This document shows, in pieces, positions 5,957 through 7,163 of a stretch of 7,163 nt of DNA. The DNA is from Fidelibacterota bacterium (lineage in GTDB: Bacteria; Fidelibacterota; Fidelibacteria; Fidelibacterales; Fidelibacteraceae). The notes beneath the pieces were generated by a model. The model had not been told where the DNA came from. It saw only the letters and a program-made list of their open reading frames with translations, and searched no databases. Position numbers and translations under genes: made by a program. How positions within the stretch are numbered: the first letter of the stretch is position 1; every line of letters begins with the position of its first letter. The stretch covers positions 12,171 through 19,333 of the forward strand of contig JAOZRH010000026.1 of NCBI GenBank assembly GCA_029931905.1, written 5' to 3'.

Positions 5957-7163
5957 ATGAAAACAAAATATTCAAAATTAGCAAAACAAATTCATCAAAA
6001 CATAATATTGAATAATTTGTTTAGTGAGAATAAGAAAATATTAATTGCATTTTCTGGTGGAAGAGATTCCGTTTTTATGTTTAACATTTTTCAGGAATTA
6101 AAGTCAACTTGGGGTTGGGAGTTAATTTTAGGTCATATTAATCATAGTTTACGAGATTATGATGATGAAAAAGAGTCAGAATTTTGCAAAAGAATTGCTA
6201 AAAAAAATGGAATTAAACTATTAGAAAAAAAAGTAGATGTTATAAAATATTCAAAAGAAAAAGGTTTATCGATTGAAGAATCGGCGAGAGAGTTACGATA
6301 TAATATTTTCAACAAATGGATTAAAGAATTCAATATTGATTATCTTATTACTGGCCATCAAAAAAATGATCAGGCAGAAACAATCGCATATCGTTTGTTT
6401 ACTGGTTCTGGTTTTGTTGGATTAAGTGGAATTCCACAAAAGAGAGGAAAGATAGTAAGACCAATTTTGAATATTAGTAGAGAAGAAATTAATCAATATT
6501 TGTCTAATATAAAAAATGAATTTATGGAAGATAGTTCTAATAGTGAAAATATTTTTTTAAGAAATAAGATTAGAAATGAAATTTTTCCGTTTATTAAAGA
6601 TAATGGTTTTGCAAATATTGAAACAAATTTATCCAAAAGTGCTTTTTCAATTTCATCTGCGAAAGTTGCCTTGAATTATTTTATTGAGAAAGAGTTTATT
6701 AATTTAGTTGAAAAGAAAGATGATAATTATCAATTTAAAAAGAATGAATTGCAAAAATTACCAAGTTTTGTTATTGATGAAATATTGAGATTAATTTTTG
6801 TTAGATTAATTAAAACTAAAAGACATATTTCTCAAAATGAAATTACGCAATTAAAATATTTTATTTTCAAATCAGAACCAGGAAATATTTATCCGGTTGA
6901 AAATACTTATCAATTTGTTGTTGATAGGGAAATAATAGTGATATCAAAGGGAATAGAAGAATATTGTTATAAATTTGATGAAAATAATAAATCATTAGAA
7001 ATTAAAAATATTGGAATTATTTCTATTAAGAAAGTAAATAAAATAAAAACAGAAAGATATTCAAACAATAACTATGAATATTTTAATGTAGATATTTTCA
7101 ATAAAAAAATGTATATTAAAAGCTGGGAGAATGGTGATAAAATGGAACCATTTGGAATGGAGA
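5957..7163 (+). CDS. tilS: tRNA(Ile) lysidine synthetase, C-terminus cut by window edge
   Basis: TilS uses ATP and lysine to convert the wobble cytidine (C34) of the CAU-anticodon tRNA(Ile) to lysidine. This makes the tRNA read AUA and accept isoleucine, and is normally essential. The frame is open for 402 codons to the right edge; full-length homologues are usually a little longer. The N-terminal PP-loop domain has SGGRDS (33-38), HINHSLR (60-66), SIEESARELRY (105-115), GHQKNDQAET (133-142), LSGIP (156-160), RPIL (168-171), EDSSN (191-195) and RNKIR (202-206), all in family order. The C-terminal substrate-binding domain is starting at the edge with SWENGDKMEPFGM (389-401). In GHQKNDQAET an Asn stands where many homologues have the first Asp of DDQ; the second Asp is kept. 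An in-frame TAA at 5942-5944 makes this the first available ATG. The ribosome site is weak (AAAG). The AUA codons used throughout the neighbouring genes require this activity. Confidence 0.95.
   Translation, partial: MKTKYSKLAKQIHQNIILNNLFSENKKILIAFSGGRDSVFMFNIFQELKSTWGWELILGHINHSLRDYDDEKESEFCKRIAKKNGIKLLEKKVDVIKYSKEKGLSIEESARELRYNIFNKWIKEFNIDYLITGHQKNDQAETIAYRLFTGSGFVGLSGIPQKRGKIVRPILNISREEINQYLSNIKNEFMEDSSNSENIFLRNKIRNEIFPFIKDNGFANIETNLSKSAFSISSAKVALNYFIEKEFINLVEKKDDNYQFKKNELQKLPSFVIDEILRLIFVRLIKTKRHISQNEITQLKYFIFKSEPGNIYPVENTYQFVVDREIIVISKGIEEYCYKFDENNKSLEIKNIGIISIKKVNKIKTERYSNNNYEYFNVDIFNKKMYIKSWENGDKMEPFGME

Overview
The window is strongly AT-rich and reads as ordinary chromosomal housekeeping DNA from a bacterium. 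I see no mobile element, phage gene, CRISPR array, tRNA or rRNA. The three complete plus-strand genes have weak or absent Shine-Dalgarno sites. The PurF and IMP dehydrogenase sequences look like those I associate with the Bacteroidota/Chlorobi/Ignavibacteria side of the FCB group. One gap also carries a degenerate CACGAA-type repeat that I recall from the intergenic DNA of such genomes. The placement is a tentative inference; nothing here proves a genus.

Layout. Positions 1-977 (minus strand) hold the first 325 codons of a TPR-repeat lipoprotein whose C-terminus lies beyond the left edge. Positions 978-1188 are a very AT-rich divergent promoter region with a 10-bp perfect inverted repeat and a TATAAT hexamer. 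Positions 1189-5769 (plus strand) are a compact run of purF, guaB and guaA, with gaps of 39 and 60 nt, probably one transcript. Positions 5770-5956 are a repeat-bearing gap. From 5957 to the right edge is a 3'-truncated tilS for tRNA(Ile) lysidine synthetase.

How the genes fit together. PurF makes phosphoribosylamine, the committed step of de novo purine synthesis. GuaB oxidises IMP to XMP and GuaA aminates XMP to GMP. The run therefore pairs the entry point of the pathway with the complete guanylate branch, and omits the steps between. PurF and GuaA both use glutamine as nitrogen donor. GuaA and TilS both carry a PP-loop ATP-pyrophosphatase domain, but TilS acts in tRNA decoding. In many bacteria tilS is followed by hpt (purine salvage) and ftsH; whether that holds here lies outside the window.

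The most notable points are modest: a PurF with all four iron-sulfur ligand cysteines but no room for a propeptide, a composite repeat between guaA and tilS, and an inverted repeat upstream of purF. I found no convincing sign of a previously undescribed system.
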